The notes below the pieces were generated by a model. The model saw only the letters and a list, made by a program, of their open reading frames with translations, made no database searches and had not been told where the DNA came from. A program made the position numbers and the translations under genes. Of a stretch of DNA of 64,000 bases, positions 18,420-27,665 are shown one piece after another; the stretch's first letter is position 1, and each line of letters opens with the position of its first letter. Source of the DNA: Asticcacaulis aquaticus (GTDB taxonomy: Bacteria; Pseudomonadota; Alphaproteobacteria; Caulobacterales; Caulobacteraceae); contig NZ_JAQQKX010000001.1 in NCBI RefSeq assembly GCF_028550415.1, positions 372,001 through 436,000 on the forward strand, read 5' to 3'.

Positions 18420-18509
18420 AGCGGCCTATCGTTTTTTTATACGAAAGGCCACAATGGTTAATGAACGCCGTAACGGCGGTACGTCAATCAGCCGCGCACG
18501 GGGACACAC

Positions 18510-19004
18510 ATGCAGGCCTACGACCTTATTTTTCTGGCGATCTTCCTGTTTTCCTGCCTTTCGGGTTTTACACGCGGCGCGACCCGCGAAATCGTCGGCA
18601 CAGCATCCTTCATTCTGGCGGTTCTGATCGCCATCTGGCTGGCACCGTGGCTGCAAACCACCTTCAATCTCGATGACCTCCTGACCATCGCCGTGGTCGT
18701 CTGCGTCTTCATCGGTGCCTATTTCGGTATTCGGGCGCTGGGCAACAACCTGTCCGAGAAGGTCAACAAGCAGCAGATGATGGGCTATGCCGACCGGACG
18801 CTGGGCGTCGCCTTCGGGGTTTTGCGGGCGCTGGCCATCCTTGGTTTTATTCACCTGCTCTTCTCGGTTATCCTGCCGAAAAGCAAACCGGACTGGTTCA
18901 CTCAGGCCAAGGTCTATCCACTCAGCGTGCAATGCGCCAAAGCCATAGTTTCGGTCGCCCCGTCGTGGGCGCGCTACGCCGACAATGTGGCCCCCAAGAC
19001 CTAG
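18510..19004 (+). CDS. cvpA: CvpA family membrane protein
   Basis: A 164-residue inner-membrane protein with about four transmembrane helices (roughly residues 5-22, 30-48, 58-77 and 100-120). The SGFTRGATREIV segment near the N-terminus matches the CvpA family, known from colicin V production and bile or envelope-stress resistance in enterobacteria. It lies directly upstream of purF, a classic arrangement, although here a strong hairpin with a T tract separates the two. Confidence 0.88.
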   Translation: MQAYDLIFLAIFLFSCLSGFTRGATREIVGTASFILAVLIAIWLAPWLQTTFNLDDLLTIAVVVCVFIGAYFGIRALGNNLSEKVNKQQMMGYADRTLGVAFGVLRALAILGFIHLLFSVILPKSKPDWFTQAKVYPLSVQCAKAIVSVAPSWARYADNVAPKT

Positions 19005-19021
19005 AACCCATTAGCCGGACC

Positions 19022-19050
19022 AAAAAGGAAAGCTTAGGGCTTTCCTTTTT
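19022..19050 (+). terminator. intrinsic terminator between cvpA and purF
   Basis: AAAAAGGAAAGC (19022-19033) pairs perfectly with GCTTTCCTTTTT (19039-19050) around TTAGG. The T tract is part of the 3' arm. It suggests purF is largely expressed from its own promoter in the 80 bases that follow. Confidence 0.8.
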
Positions 19051-19130
19051 CCTTATACCGACTATATGAGGCGCGAACCTGCTCTGCTCCTGCGTTTTGC
19101 GTCCGGCCGTGAGGCCGAAAGGTATTCTCC

Positions 19131-20621
19131 ATGCTGAATTCGCCCACGGAATTGTCGGAAAACTTCGTTTCGCGCGATCCCGACGACGACACCCTGCGTC
19201 TGGAATGCGGGGTCTTCGGCATCTATGGCATGGATGACGCCGCCGCCGTCACCGTTCTGGGGCTGCACGCCCTCCAGCATCGCGGTCAGGAAGCCTGCGG
19301 CATCGCCTCGTGCGACGGCCGCCGCTTCTACACCGAACGCTCGCACGGCCTGGTCAGCGATGTCTTCACCGGTTCCGACCTGATAAAGCGCCTGCCCGGG
19401 CATTCGGCCATCGGCCACACGCGCTACGCCACCGCCGGCGGCTCGCATCTGCGCAACGTGCAGCCGATGTTCGCCGACCTCGATACCGGCGGCATCGCCA
19501 TCGCCCACAACGGCAACCTGACCAATTTCATGTACCTTCGCACCAAGCTGGTCGCCGAAGGCGCCATCTTCCAGTCGACCTCCGATTCGGAGGTCATTTT
19601 GCATCTGATCGCCCGTTCGCGCGGAATGAAGATCATGGATCGCTTCGTCGATGCCCTGCGCGACATCGAAGGCGGCTTCGCTCTGGTGGCGCAGACCCGT
19701 AAAGCGCTCATCGGCGCGCGCGACCCGCTCGGCATCCGTCCGCTGGTCATCGGCAAGCTGGGCGATGCCTATGTGCTGGCGTCTGAAACCTGCGCGCTCG
19801 ACATGATCGGCGCGGTGTTTGTGCGCGACGTCGAACACGGCGAAGTCGTTCAGATCGACGAGGACGGCCTCAAATCGATCAAGCCGTTCGAGCGCAAGGC
19901 CGCCCGCCCCTGCCTGTTCGAATACGTCTATTTTTCGCGCCCGGATTCGGTGGTCAACGGCAAGTCGATCTACGAAGTGCGCAAGGCCATGGGCCGTCAG
20001 CTGGCGCTGGAACACCCCGCCGACGCCGACATCGTCGTACCCGTCCCCGATTCCGGCGTCCCCGCCTCGCTCGGTTTTTCCGAACAATCGGGCCTGCCGT
20101 TCGAGCTGGGCATCATCCGCAACCACTATGTCGGCCGCACCTTTATCCAGCCGACCCAGAACATTCGCGACCTCGGTGTGCGTAAGAAGCACTCGCCCAA
20201 TCGCGTCGTGCTGGAAGGCAAGCGCGTCATCCTGATCGACGATTCAATCGTGCGCGGCACCACCTCGGTCAAGATCGTGCGCATGGTCCGCGCCGCCGGG
20301 GCCAAGGAGGTCCATCTGCGCTCGGCCTCGCCGCCGATCCTGTGGCCCGACTATTACGGCATCGACATGCCGGACCGCGCCAAGCTGCTGGCCGCCCAGC
20401 ATTCGATCGAAGAGATGCGTCAGATGCTGGAATGCGACAGTCTGGGCTTCCTGTCGGTCGATGGCCTGTACAAGGCCATGGGCCACGACGGCCGCAACAA
20501 CGATCAGCCGCAATATACCGACCACTACTTCACCGGCGATTACCCGACGCGCCTGACCGACAAGGAAATGGCCGCCGAGGCTGAGAGCGCCGGGCAGCAA
20601 CTGTCCCTGCTGGCGCAATAG
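19131..20621 (+). CDS. purF: amidophosphoribosyltransferase
   Basis: A 496-residue enzyme for the first committed step of purine synthesis, making phosphoribosylamine from PRPP and glutamine. Cys26 in LECGVFG is the expected N-terminal nucleophile after removal of a 25-residue propeptide. The glutaminase domain has GHTRYATAG and HNGNLTN. The phosphoribosyltransferase domain carries the PRPP loop VILIDDSIVRGTTS. GAAAGG lies 8 bases before the ATG. An SDR gene starts three bases after the stop. Confidence 0.97.
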   Translation: MLNSPTELSENFVSRDPDDDTLRLECGVFGIYGMDDAAAVTVLGLHALQHRGQEACGIASCDGRRFYTERSHGLVSDVFTGSDLIKRLPGHSAIGHTRYATAGGSHLRNVQPMFADLDTGGIAIAHNGNLTNFMYLRTKLVAEGAIFQSTSDSEVILHLIARSRGMKIMDRFVDALRDIEGGFALVAQTRKALIGARDPLGIRPLVIGKLGDAYVLASETCALDMIGAVFVRDVEHGEVVQIDEDGLKSIKPFERKAARPCLFEYVYFSRPDSVVNGKSIYEVRKAMGRQLALEHPADADIVVPVPDSGVPASLGFSEQSGLPFELGIIRNHYVGRTFIQPTQNIRDLGVRKKHSPNRVVLEGKRVILIDDSIVRGTTSVKIVRMVRAAGAKEVHLRSASPPILWPDYYGIDMPDRAKLLAAQHSIEEMRQMLECDSLGFLSVDGLYKAMGHDGRNNDQPQYTDHYFTGDYPTRLTDKEMAAEAESAGQQLSLLAQ

Positions 20622-20624
20622 CTG

Positions 20625-21362
20625 ATGAGCGAGCCGCTTCTCACGGGCCGCATCGCCCTCGTCACCGGCGCGTCGCGCGGTATCGGTCGCGCCTCGGCGC
20701 TCGGTCTGGCCCGTGCCGGGGCGCACGTCATCGCCTGTGCCCGGACGCAGGGCGCGCTCGAAGAACTGGACGACCAGATTTTCGCCGAGACGGGCCGTCA
20801 CGCCACGCTCATGCCGTTCGACCTCGCCGACGGCGCGGCGCTGGAACGCATCGGTCAGGCGGTGTTCGACCGTTTTCAGAAGCTCGACATCTTCGTCCAC
20901 GCCGCCGCCACGCTTGGGTCGCTGACGCCGGTGTCGCATTACGAGCCCAAGGATTTCAACCGCGTCATCACGCTGAACCTCAACGCGACCTATCGCCTGA
21001 TCCGTCAGCTTGAACCCCTGCTGAAATTCTCCGACGCCGCCCGTGCCATCTTCATTTCGTCGGGCGTGGCCAATCATCCGCGCGCCTTCTGGGGGGCCTA
21101 TGCCGCCTCGAAGGCCGGGATGGAAGCGCTGGTCAAGACCTGGGCCGACGAGATGGAAGTCACCCCCATCCGCACCGCGCTGGTCAATCCCGGCGCCATG
21201 CGCACCCGGATGCGTTATGAGGCCTTCCCCGGCGAAGATCCGGAGACCCTGCCCCTCCCCGAAGAGATCATTCCGCTGATCGTCGATCTGGCCCGCGCCG
21301 ACAAGGTACCACCGCTCGACGTCATCGACCGCCGGGCGTGGAGCGCCGCGCAGAACGCATAG
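20625..21362 (+). CDS. short-chain dehydrogenase/reductase
   Basis: A 245-residue classical SDR. The cofactor motif TGASRGIG is at about residues 14-21, the NLNATYR helix at about 125, the catalytic Ser in FISSGVAN and the Tyr-Lys pair in YAASK (about 163-167). It starts three bases after purF, so both are probably on one mRNA. The substrate is unknown. YciK-type SDRs of similar size exist, but a specific reaction cannot be assigned. Confidence 0.9.
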   Translation: MSEPLLTGRIALVTGASRGIGRASALGLARAGAHVIACARTQGALEELDDQIFAETGRHATLMPFDLADGAALERIGQAVFDRFQKLDIFVHAAATLGSLTPVSHYEPKDFNRVITLNLNATYRLIRQLEPLLKFSDAARAIFISSGVANHPRAFWGAYAASKAGMEALVKTWADEMEVTPIRTALVNPGAMRTRMRYEAFPGEDPETLPLPEEIIPLIVDLARADKVPPLDVIDRRAWSAAQNA

Positions 21363-21424
21363 TTTTTGCTGGATATCGAGGGTTTTGAGTTCACTTTCGC
21401 GCTCGAAACGTTCTATCTAGCGGC

Positions 21425-22753
21425 ATGACTCAGACGCCCGTTTTCCCCAAAAGCCATAGTGCCGCCCTGCTCGATGAGCTGGGCCAATATGTCATCGCCG
21501 AGCCTTATCCCTTCGTCGTCGATCTGGAAAATTCCAGCGGCATGGAGCTGGCGACGGTAGATGGCGACCGGATCACCGACTGGTGTGGGCTCTACGGATC
21601 GCGCCTGATCGGCTACAACCACCCGCGCCTGTATGAGCCCGACTATATGCGCCGGCTGGTGACCGCGGCTAATACCAAGATGGCCAATCCGGACTTCCTG
21701 ACGCGCGACTGTCTTGAGTACTACCGCCTGTTGCACGCACTTCGCCCCAAATGTATGCGCGGCGAACGCGTCGAGGTGTACGCTGTGAACTCCGGCGCCG
21801 AAGCCGTTGAGAATATGATGAAATATCTCATCAATCTCCACAGCCGCCGCATGCAGGCCGCGGGCAAACCCGTCGCTAATCCGCGCTTCATCTATTTCGA
21901 GCAGGCCTTCCACGGTCGCACGGTCTTCGCACTCAACATCACACGCCTGTCGAACGACCCGATCGCCACGCGCGACTATCAGGGCCTGATACAGGGCAAT
22001 CTTCAGGTGCCCTTCCCCGAATATGACAGCCGCCGCCGTGAGGCCGACAACCAGCGCGAAGTCGACAAATGTCTGGCGACGCTCGACTATCTGATGTCGA
22101 CCTATCGCGACGAAATCGCCGGTGTGATCCTTGAGCCGTTGCAGGGTGCGGGCGGCCATCGGCTGGCCCTGCCGCGCTTCTATCAGGAACTGTCGCGGCT
22201 GTGCCACCATCACGGCGTCGCGTGGGGGCTGGACGAGGTGCAGACCTCCGGCGGTCAGACCGGCGAGGTCTTTTCCATCGACCTGTTCGATGTGCCACAC
22301 CCGCCGCAGGCCGTCGCCACCGCCAAGAAATTCGGTAACGGCGTCGTCTATATGCTGCATTCGATGGACGATATCGGAGTGCTCGATTCGACCTGGGGCG
22401 GGTCGCTGGCCGACATGGTCCGCTTCTGCGAAGAATGGAAAATCGTCGAGGACGAAGACTTGTTGAGCAAGGTCGAAGCCAAGGGCAACCGCCTGTTCGG
22501 CGGGTTGAATGCACTGGTTGAAAAGTTCCCGGACAAGATCGGCAATGTGCGGGGTCTGGGGCTCTATCTTGGGTTCAGCCTGCTCTATGCGGCCAATAAA
22601 AGCCGCCTGATCGACATGGCGCTGGAAGAGGAAAACCTGCTTCTGCTGGGGGCGGGCACAGATTCGATCCGCTTCCGTCCACCGCTCGACGTCAGCGAAG
22701 CCGATATCGATGAACTTCTGCGCAAGCTGGCGCGTTTACTGGGAAAGCTCTGA
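21425..22753 (+). CDS. class III aminotransferase, L-lysine 6-transaminase-like
   Basis: A 442-residue PLP aminotransferase. The fold-type I markers are NSGAEAVENMMK, the pocket aspartate in WGLDEVQTSGGQTG and the Schiff-base lysine in ATAKKFGNG (Lys301 or Lys302). The segment LDSTWGGSLADMVR resembles the STWGGN-LVDMVR signature of lysine epsilon-aminotransferases (lat), which convert L-lysine to alpha-aminoadipate semialdehyde. Other omega-aminotransferases cannot be excluded. Its TGA overlaps the phzF-like ATG (TGATG), indicating coupling. Confidence 0.75.
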   Translation: MTQTPVFPKSHSAALLDELGQYVIAEPYPFVVDLENSSGMELATVDGDRITDWCGLYGSRLIGYNHPRLYEPDYMRRLVTAANTKMANPDFLTRDCLEYYRLLHALRPKCMRGERVEVYAVNSGAEAVENMMKYLINLHSRRMQAAGKPVANPRFIYFEQAFHGRTVFALNITRLSNDPIATRDYQGLIQGNLQVPFPEYDSRRREADNQREVDKCLATLDYLMSTYRDEIAGVILEPLQGAGGHRLALPRFYQELSRLCHHHGVAWGLDEVQTSGGQTGEVFSIDLFDVPHPPQAVATAKKFGNGVVYMLHSMDDIGVLDSTWGGSLADMVRFCEEWKIVEDEDLLSKVEAKGNRLFGGLNALVEKFPDKIGNVRGLGLYLGFSLLYAANKSRLIDMALEEENLLLLGAGTDSIRFRPPLDVSEADIDELLRKLARLLGKL

Positions 22754-23586
22754 TGCAACGTCGTTTTCAGATGGTGGATGTGTTCCATAGCGGTAATTTT
22801 ACCGGCAATCCGGTCGCCGTCGTGCTGGACTCACAAGGCCTGACGACCGAGGACATGCAGTGCATCACGCGGTGGTTCAACCTGTCGGAAACGACCTTCC
22901 TGCTGCCACCGGAGACGCCCGAAGCCGATTACCGCGTCCGTATCTTCACGCTGGATCGCGAATTGCCCTTCGCTGGGCACCCGACGCTCGGCTCGGCGCA
23001 CGCGTGGAAACTGGCGACCGGCTCGGACAAAACCGATATCGTGCAGCAATGCGCCGTCGGTCTGGTACCCGTGGCGTTCGACGGTGATCGTCCGGCCTTT
23101 GCCGCCCCGCCTTTGCTAAAATCCGGCCCGGTCGATGAGGCGAAAATCGCCGAAATCGTATCGGTTCTGCGCATCGCCCGTGAGGACATCATCAAGATCG
23201 AATGGGCCGATAACGGCCCCGGCTGGGTGCTGGTGCAACTCGCGTCGGCCGACGCCGTTCTGGCCGTCGATGCCGTGAAATACTGGGACAACCGCATCGA
23301 AATCGGTCTTGTCGGGGCCCATCCCGTAGGCCATGAGACCGCCTTTGAAGTGCGCGCCCTGTTCAGCGACGCGTTCGGCGGGATTATGGAAGACCCGGTG
23401 ACAGGCTCGCTCAACGCCGCCGTCGCGCAATGCCTGTTGGCCGACGGTCGCGCCACCGCGCCTTACGTCGCCGGGCAGGGCACGAAGCTGGGTCGCGCCG
23501 GTCGGGTTTACGTCACGCAAGCCGATGGTGACATTTGGATCGGCGGCGAAACCCGGACTCTGTTCAGCGGCACGGGCGAATTTTAA
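22753..23586 (+). CDS. PhzF family isomerase-like protein
   Basis: A 277-residue protein with the two-domain diaminopimelate-epimerase-like fold of PhzF. Diagnostic segments are FTGNPVAVVLD, the catalytic Glu46 in NLSETTF, FTLDRELPFAGHPTLGSAHAW, and the C-terminal EDPVTGSLNAAVAQ. Phenazine genes are absent, so it is a PhzF relative of unknown substrate. Overlap with the upstream aminotransferase suggests it handles a product of that enzyme or of a shared amino-acid pathway. Confidence 0.88.
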   Translation: MQRRFQMVDVFHSGNFTGNPVAVVLDSQGLTTEDMQCITRWFNLSETTFLLPPETPEADYRVRIFTLDRELPFAGHPTLGSAHAWKLATGSDKTDIVQQCAVGLVPVAFDGDRPAFAAPPLLKSGPVDEAKIAEIVSVLRIAREDIIKIEWADNGPGWVLVQLASADAVLAVDAVKYWDNRIEIGLVGAHPVGHETAFEVRALFSDAFGGIMEDPVTGSLNAAVAQCLLADGRATAPYVAGQGTKLGRAGRVYVTQADGDIWIGGETRTLFSGTGEF

Positions 23587-23616
23587 CAACCTCCCCGGCG
23601 CATCGGGGAGGTTGTT
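23585..23616. terminator. strong hairpin between convergent phzF-like gene and der
   Basis: AACAACCTCCCC (23585-23596) pairs perfectly with GGGGAGGTTGTT (23605-23616) around an 8-base loop. It overlaps the phzF stop and ends two bases before the der stop. Neither side has a proper T tract, so it may act as an mRNA 3'-end stabiliser or a weak terminator. Confidence 0.55.
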
Positions 23617-23618
23617 GC

Positions 23619-25211
23619 CTATCGCTTGCCCTTGCCCGCCGGTTTGGCGCGGCCACCGGGACCTGCGGCACCGGGCTTGGTCGACGGCACGGCCTTGCTG
23701 CGCGTGGTGCGCGCCTTGACGGTGACCTTGGGCGCGGTGGGTGTCCCCTTGGGCTTCTGCTTGACGCGGTTGGGGTGCGCGGGCTTCTCACCCGGCTTGA
23801 CCTTGGGCTTGGACCGCACGCGCGGCGGGCCGGAGGTGTCCTTGCCGCCCGCATTTTCGTCAAACGGATTGATCCCGGCATTGGCCTTGACCGTCAGGCG
23901 GATCGGTACGCCCGGCATGTCAAAAGATTCACGCAAGCTATTGATCATATAGCGTTGATAGTGCGCGGGCATGGCATAGGCGCGGCTGGCGAACAGCACA
24001 AACGTCGGCGGACGCCCCTTGGTCTGGGCCATGTATTTCGGCTTGATGCGCTTGCCGTCGACGGCGGGCGGCGGGTGTCTCTGGATGGCCAGTTTCAGCC
24101 AGTCATTGAGGTCGCGCGTCTTCACCTTGGCCGACCAGTTGCGGTAGGCCTTGAGGATCGCCGGCATCAACCGGTCCAGCCCCCGCCCGTTCAGCGCCGA
24201 CAGGGCGACGAACGGCGCGCCGCGCAATTGCGGCAACATGCGCTCGGCGACCTCGGACAGTTCCGACAGGCGCGATTGCGGCTCATCGGTCGTATCCCAC
24301 TTCGAGATGACGTAGATCAGGGCGCGACCTTCGCGTTCGACCAGATCGGCGATTTGCAGATCCTGCGTTTCGAAGGCGTTTTCCTGATCCATGACCAGCA
24401 CCACCACCTCGGCGAAGGTGATGGCGCGGATGGTGTCGGCGGTCGACAGCTTCTCCAGCTTTTCCTGAACGCGCGCCTTGCGCCGCAGACCGGCGGTATC
24501 CACCAGACGGATCTTGCGGCCTTCATATTCCCAGTCGACCGAGATCGAGTCACGGGTAATACCGGCTTCCGGCCCGGTCAGCAGGCGGTCTTCGCCCAGC
24601 AGACGGTTGATCAGGGTCGATTTACCGGCGTTCGGGCGACCGATGATCGCAATACGGATCGGCTTGGTGTCCTCGTCCTCATCTTCTTCCTCGTCGACGA
24701 TATAGTCGCCTTCGAACAGTTGACGGTACTTTTCCAGCGCTTCGTAAAGGTCGGAAATGCCCTCGCCATGTTCCGCCGACAGGTGCAGCGGCGCGCCGAA
24801 ACCCAGCACGTGGGCTTCTTCGGCCCCGGCAAAACCGGCATGGCCCTCAGCCTTGTTGGCAATCAGCAGGACCGGCTTTTCCTTATGGCGCAGGATATCG
24901 GCGAAGATGCGGTCCAGCGGCACGACGCCTTCGCGGGCATCGACAACGAACAGGGCGACATCGGCTTCTTCGATGGCCTTTTCGGTCTGGATACGCATCC
25001 GCGATTCCAGCGAGGTGTCGGCGACGTCTTCGAAACCGGCGGTGTCGATCAGGTCGAGATCGATGTCGCCGATATTGCCCGTGGCGTAGCGGCGGTCGCG
25101 CGTGACGCCCGGCTGGTCATCGACGATGGCCAGTTTCTTGCCCGCCAGGCGGTTGAACAGGGTGGATTTGCCGACGTTCGGACGTCCGACAATGGCTATT
25201 TTCAAGGTCAT
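23619..25211 (-). CDS. der: GTPase Der (EngA), ribosome assembly
   Basis: A 530-residue double-GTPase that assists 50S assembly. The first G domain starts at IVGRPNVGKST (about residue 6) with NKAE as G4. The second starts at IIGRPNAGKST (about residue 190) after an acidic linker (EEEDEDEDT) and has SKWD as G4. A KH-like domain follows. The last 75 or so residues are a basic, proline-rich tail absent from E. coli Der. The start is the ATG at 25211, just before MTLKIAIVGRPN. It is third in a yfgM-bamB-der order. Confidence 0.96.
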   Translation of the reverse strand: MTLKIAIVGRPNVGKSTLFNRLAGKKLAIVDDQPGVTRDRRYATGNIGDIDLDLIDTAGFEDVADTSLESRMRIQTEKAIEEADVALFVVDAREGVVPLDRIFADILRHKEKPVLLIANKAEGHAGFAGAEEAHVLGFGAPLHLSAEHGEGISDLYEALEKYRQLFEGDYIVDEEEDEDEDTKPIRIAIIGRPNAGKSTLINRLLGEDRLLTGPEAGITRDSISVDWEYEGRKIRLVDTAGLRRKARVQEKLEKLSTADTIRAITFAEVVVLVMDQENAFETQDLQIADLVEREGRALIYVISKWDTTDEPQSRLSELSEVAERMLPQLRGAPFVALSALNGRGLDRLMPAILKAYRNWSAKVKTRDLNDWLKLAIQRHPPPAVDGKRIKPKYMAQTKGRPPTFVLFASRAYAMPAHYQRYMINSLRESFDMPGVPIRLTVKANAGINPFDENAGGKDTSGPPRVRSKPKVKPGEKPAHPNRVKQKPKGTPTAPKVTVKARTTRSKAVPSTKPGAAGPGGRAKPAGKGKR

Positions 25212-25240
25212 GAACGGGTGTGTACAGGAGAAAGGGGATA

Positions 25241-25277
25241 AAAAAAAGAAAAGATGCAGGGGACCTTGTCCCCTGCA
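25241..25277 (-). terminator. terminator-like hairpin between bamB and der
   Basis: TGCAGGGGAC (25255-25264) pairs perfectly with GTCCCCTGCA (25268-25277). On the minus strand it is followed by a T-rich run (the A-rich stretch 25241-25254 on plus). It would end bamB transcripts about 30 bases before the der start, so der may need read-through or its own promoter. The sequence also resembles a dispersed palindrome near 45451. Confidence 0.65.
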
Positions 25278-25305
25278 CCCCAAAACTTCAGAGCGGCAGC
25301 ACGAC

Positions 25306-26709
25306 TTACTGAATGGCGACCAGACGACCTTTGTCAGTCACCACGAACAGTTGGTCGCCCACCACGATCGGCGCGACATAGGCCGGATCGCCCAGCTTGA
25401 GGCTTTCCTTGCGCTCGCCGGTCTTCGGATCGAAGGCCACCATGTCGCCTTCGGAATTGACCATGATCAGGCGGCCCGAGGCCAGAACCGGACCGGTCCA
25501 GGTCGGCAGCTTGGCGGGTTTCTTGCCCTCGCCCATGGCGAAGAAGCTGGAGGTGGTCTTCTTGCGACCCTTGTTCAGGTCGGCGATCCAATAGACCTGA
25601 CCCGACGTGGCGTTGGCGGCCATCAGTTCGCTTTGCACCGTCGAAAGATAGATGACGTCGCCCGCGACCCACGGCGCATTGGTCGAATCGGCCGGGACGC
25701 TCCAGCGGCGCTGACCCGACTTGGCATCCATCGCGGCGAAGACGCCCGAATGGCTGGCGGCGAAAACCATGTTGTTGGCAATCAGCGGACGACCCGAAAT
25801 GTCGCGGATTTCCGACAGGGCGTTGGTGCGCGTCGATTGCGCCAGCACCTGAGTCCATACCGGCTGCCCCGAGGCGGCATCGAGCCCGATCAGCTCGCCG
25901 GACGAAAACGGCGCAATGATCAGGTTTTCATACGGCACCGGCGCGGCGGTACGCAGGATACGCGCGGGTTCGACGATCGCCTGATAGGTCCAGCCGGGCG
26001 CGCCGTCGGCCTGATTGAGGGCGATCATCTGATTGTCGACATCGCTGAACACGACGAACTTGCCGCTGACGGTCGGCGCAGCGCGCAACGGCGTTTCCAC
26101 CGTCTTTGTCCACTGCACTTCGCCCGTGGCGGCGTCCAGCGCGGCCACCAGACGGAAACCCGACGTCACGAACAGCTTACCGCCCGACAGGGCCATGCCG
26201 CCGCCAAACGCGTCCTTGTCGCGGCGAATGCCGGGATTGAGGTTGCGGGTCCAGGCCTCGGCCCCCGTATTGACGTCGAAGGCGCGGATGCGGGCTTCGC
26301 CGTCAAGGGTGTAGATCAGCTTGCCGTCCGATACTGGCGTGGCCATGACCTGAGTCGTGGTGGACGAGCCCGTACCGATCGATTTCGACCAGGCGACCTT
26401 GAACTGAGCGGCGGCGGCGGCGTGTTCGACGGCCTGCGCCGGGCCGGTGGCCAGCGGCCAATCGGCAACGGGTTGCGCCGACGGGATATAGAAGTCCTGC
26501 CCCTTGAGACGTTCGGACGGCGTCAGCTTCTGTTCGAAGGCGACGATGGAGATACGCTCGCCCTGGGCGGCGCTTTCCACCGGTTCGTCCTTCTTGAGCG
26601 GATTGAGCTTCTGAACCGTCGAACAGCCCGCAAACCCCGCCGCCATGACCAGCGCCAGAGCGGTGGCGGCGATCCGGCGGCCCATTGTCGTAGTGTGTGT
26701 CACGGTCAT
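25306..26709 (-). CDS. bamB: outer membrane assembly factor BamB-like PQQ-repeat lipoprotein
   Basis: A 467-residue beta-propeller protein with a lipoprotein signal (AAGFAGC, Cys29). Repeats with the pattern DAATGEVQWTK, DAASGQPVW and DAKSGQRRW are typical of PQQ-type blades. BamB helps the BAM complex fold outer-membrane proteins. GAAGAGA precedes the ATG at 26709; an internal ATG at 26685 lacks a ribosome-binding site. The neighbours (yfgM-like upstream, der downstream) match the E. coli yfgM-yfgL-engA order, which supports the name. Confidence 0.9.
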   Translation of the reverse strand: MTVTHTTTMGRRIAATALALVMAAGFAGCSTVQKLNPLKKDEPVESAAQGERISIVAFEQKLTPSERLKGQDFYIPSAQPVADWPLATGPAQAVEHAAAAAQFKVAWSKSIGTGSSTTTQVMATPVSDGKLIYTLDGEARIRAFDVNTGAEAWTRNLNPGIRRDKDAFGGGMALSGGKLFVTSGFRLVAALDAATGEVQWTKTVETPLRAAPTVSGKFVVFSDVDNQMIALNQADGAPGWTYQAIVEPARILRTAAPVPYENLIIAPFSSGELIGLDAASGQPVWTQVLAQSTRTNALSEIRDISGRPLIANNMVFAASHSGVFAAMDAKSGQRRWSVPADSTNAPWVAGDVIYLSTVQSELMAANATSGQVYWIADLNKGRKKTTSSFFAMGEGKKPAKLPTWTGPVLASGRLIMVNSEGDMVAFDPKTGERKESLKLGDPAYVAPIVVGDQLFVVTDKGRLVAIQ

Positions 26710-26743
26710 CGTCTCTTCAAAATCTCAATGTGCGAAGTAGGGT

Positions 26744-27481
26744 TTATTGCGCCGGCATCTGCGGTTGCAAACCGGCCGGCAGTTGCGGCGCGGCCTTGAC
26801 TTCCGGCAGCTTGAGCGACTCGACCGCGGCCTTGGCGCCACCCGAATCGATCAGGGCCACCGCCATCTGGGCGCGCTGCTTGAGGCCGTCGGAAGCGTCG
26901 AGCGACAGGCCGAGCGCCTGAAGATCGCCGCGCGCGCCTTGCAGGTCGCCTTTCTGGATCTTGGCCATGGCCAGGGCTTCCTTGGCCAGCGGCGCGAACG
27001 GACGACCGTCCTTGATCAGCGGCGTCAGGCGCTTTTCGACATCGGCATAGGGGGCCTTGTCCATGATCAGATAGACGGCCTTGAGCGCGGCGACGTCAGA
27101 GATCAGGGGCGCCGACGACGCCTTGGCGGCTTCGTCGAACAGTTTCAGCGCCTCGTCGGGCTTGTTTTCCTCGATGGCGATGGCGCCGAGGTTCGACAGG
27201 GCCATGGCCTTATAGGCCGGAGCACCGGCCTCGACGACCTTCTGGAATTCGGCCTTAGCCTTGGTCAGATCGCCCTTGCCCGCCACTTCGGCGGCGGCGA
27301 CGTAAAGTTCCGACGCCTTGTGCACCTTGGCGTCCTGCCACGAGGTATAGCCCCAGAAGCCGAGCGCCAGAATCAGCGCGCCGCCGAGAATACCACCGAC
27401 CCACGGGGCGCTTTTTTTGGCGATAGCTTTCAGATCTTCGTTGCGAAGACCTTCTTCGGCTTCTTCAAAAATGTCGCTCAA
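26744..27481 (-). CDS. YfgM-like membrane-anchored tetratricopeptide protein
   Basis: A 245-residue protein with a short cytoplasmic N-terminus, one transmembrane helix (about residues 29-47, GGILGGALILALGFWGY) and a periplasmic TPR-like domain (about 55-220; AMALSNLGAIAIEENKPDEALKLFDEA is a recognisable repeat). This layout matches YfgM, an ancillary SecYEG translocon subunit and periplasmic chaperone partner. The C-terminus is proline-rich. It is the first gene of the bamB-der group, with 34 bases before bamB. Confidence 0.85.
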   Translation of the reverse strand: MSDIFEEAEEGLRNEDLKAIAKKSAPWVGGILGGALILALGFWGYTSWQDAKVHKASELYVAAAEVAGKGDLTKAKAEFQKVVEAGAPAYKAMALSNLGAIAIEENKPDEALKLFDEAAKASSAPLISDVAALKAVYLIMDKAPYADVEKRLTPLIKDGRPFAPLAKEALAMAKIQKGDLQGARGDLQALGLSLDASDGLKQRAQMAVALIDSGGAKAAVESLKLPEVKAAPQLPAGLQPQMPAQ

Positions 27482-27665
27482 CTTAATTCCCTTACCTTAT
27501 GGGACCCGCCAGACGGTGATCGTGCCGGGCCTCAAACCTCATCAGTGCGGGGGACGCGCCGGTGTCTGCGGCGGCCCCTCAAATATTGCGCGAACCTAGC
27601 CGCAAGCGGCGGGATGCGCAATCGTCATTCGGCACCATTCGGTTAATCCCCATAGTCGCCGCTAT

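Noticed and set aside
23535-25241. 568-codon frame antisense to der
   Set aside because: Der motifs (two G domains, KH domain) are unambiguous on the minus strand.
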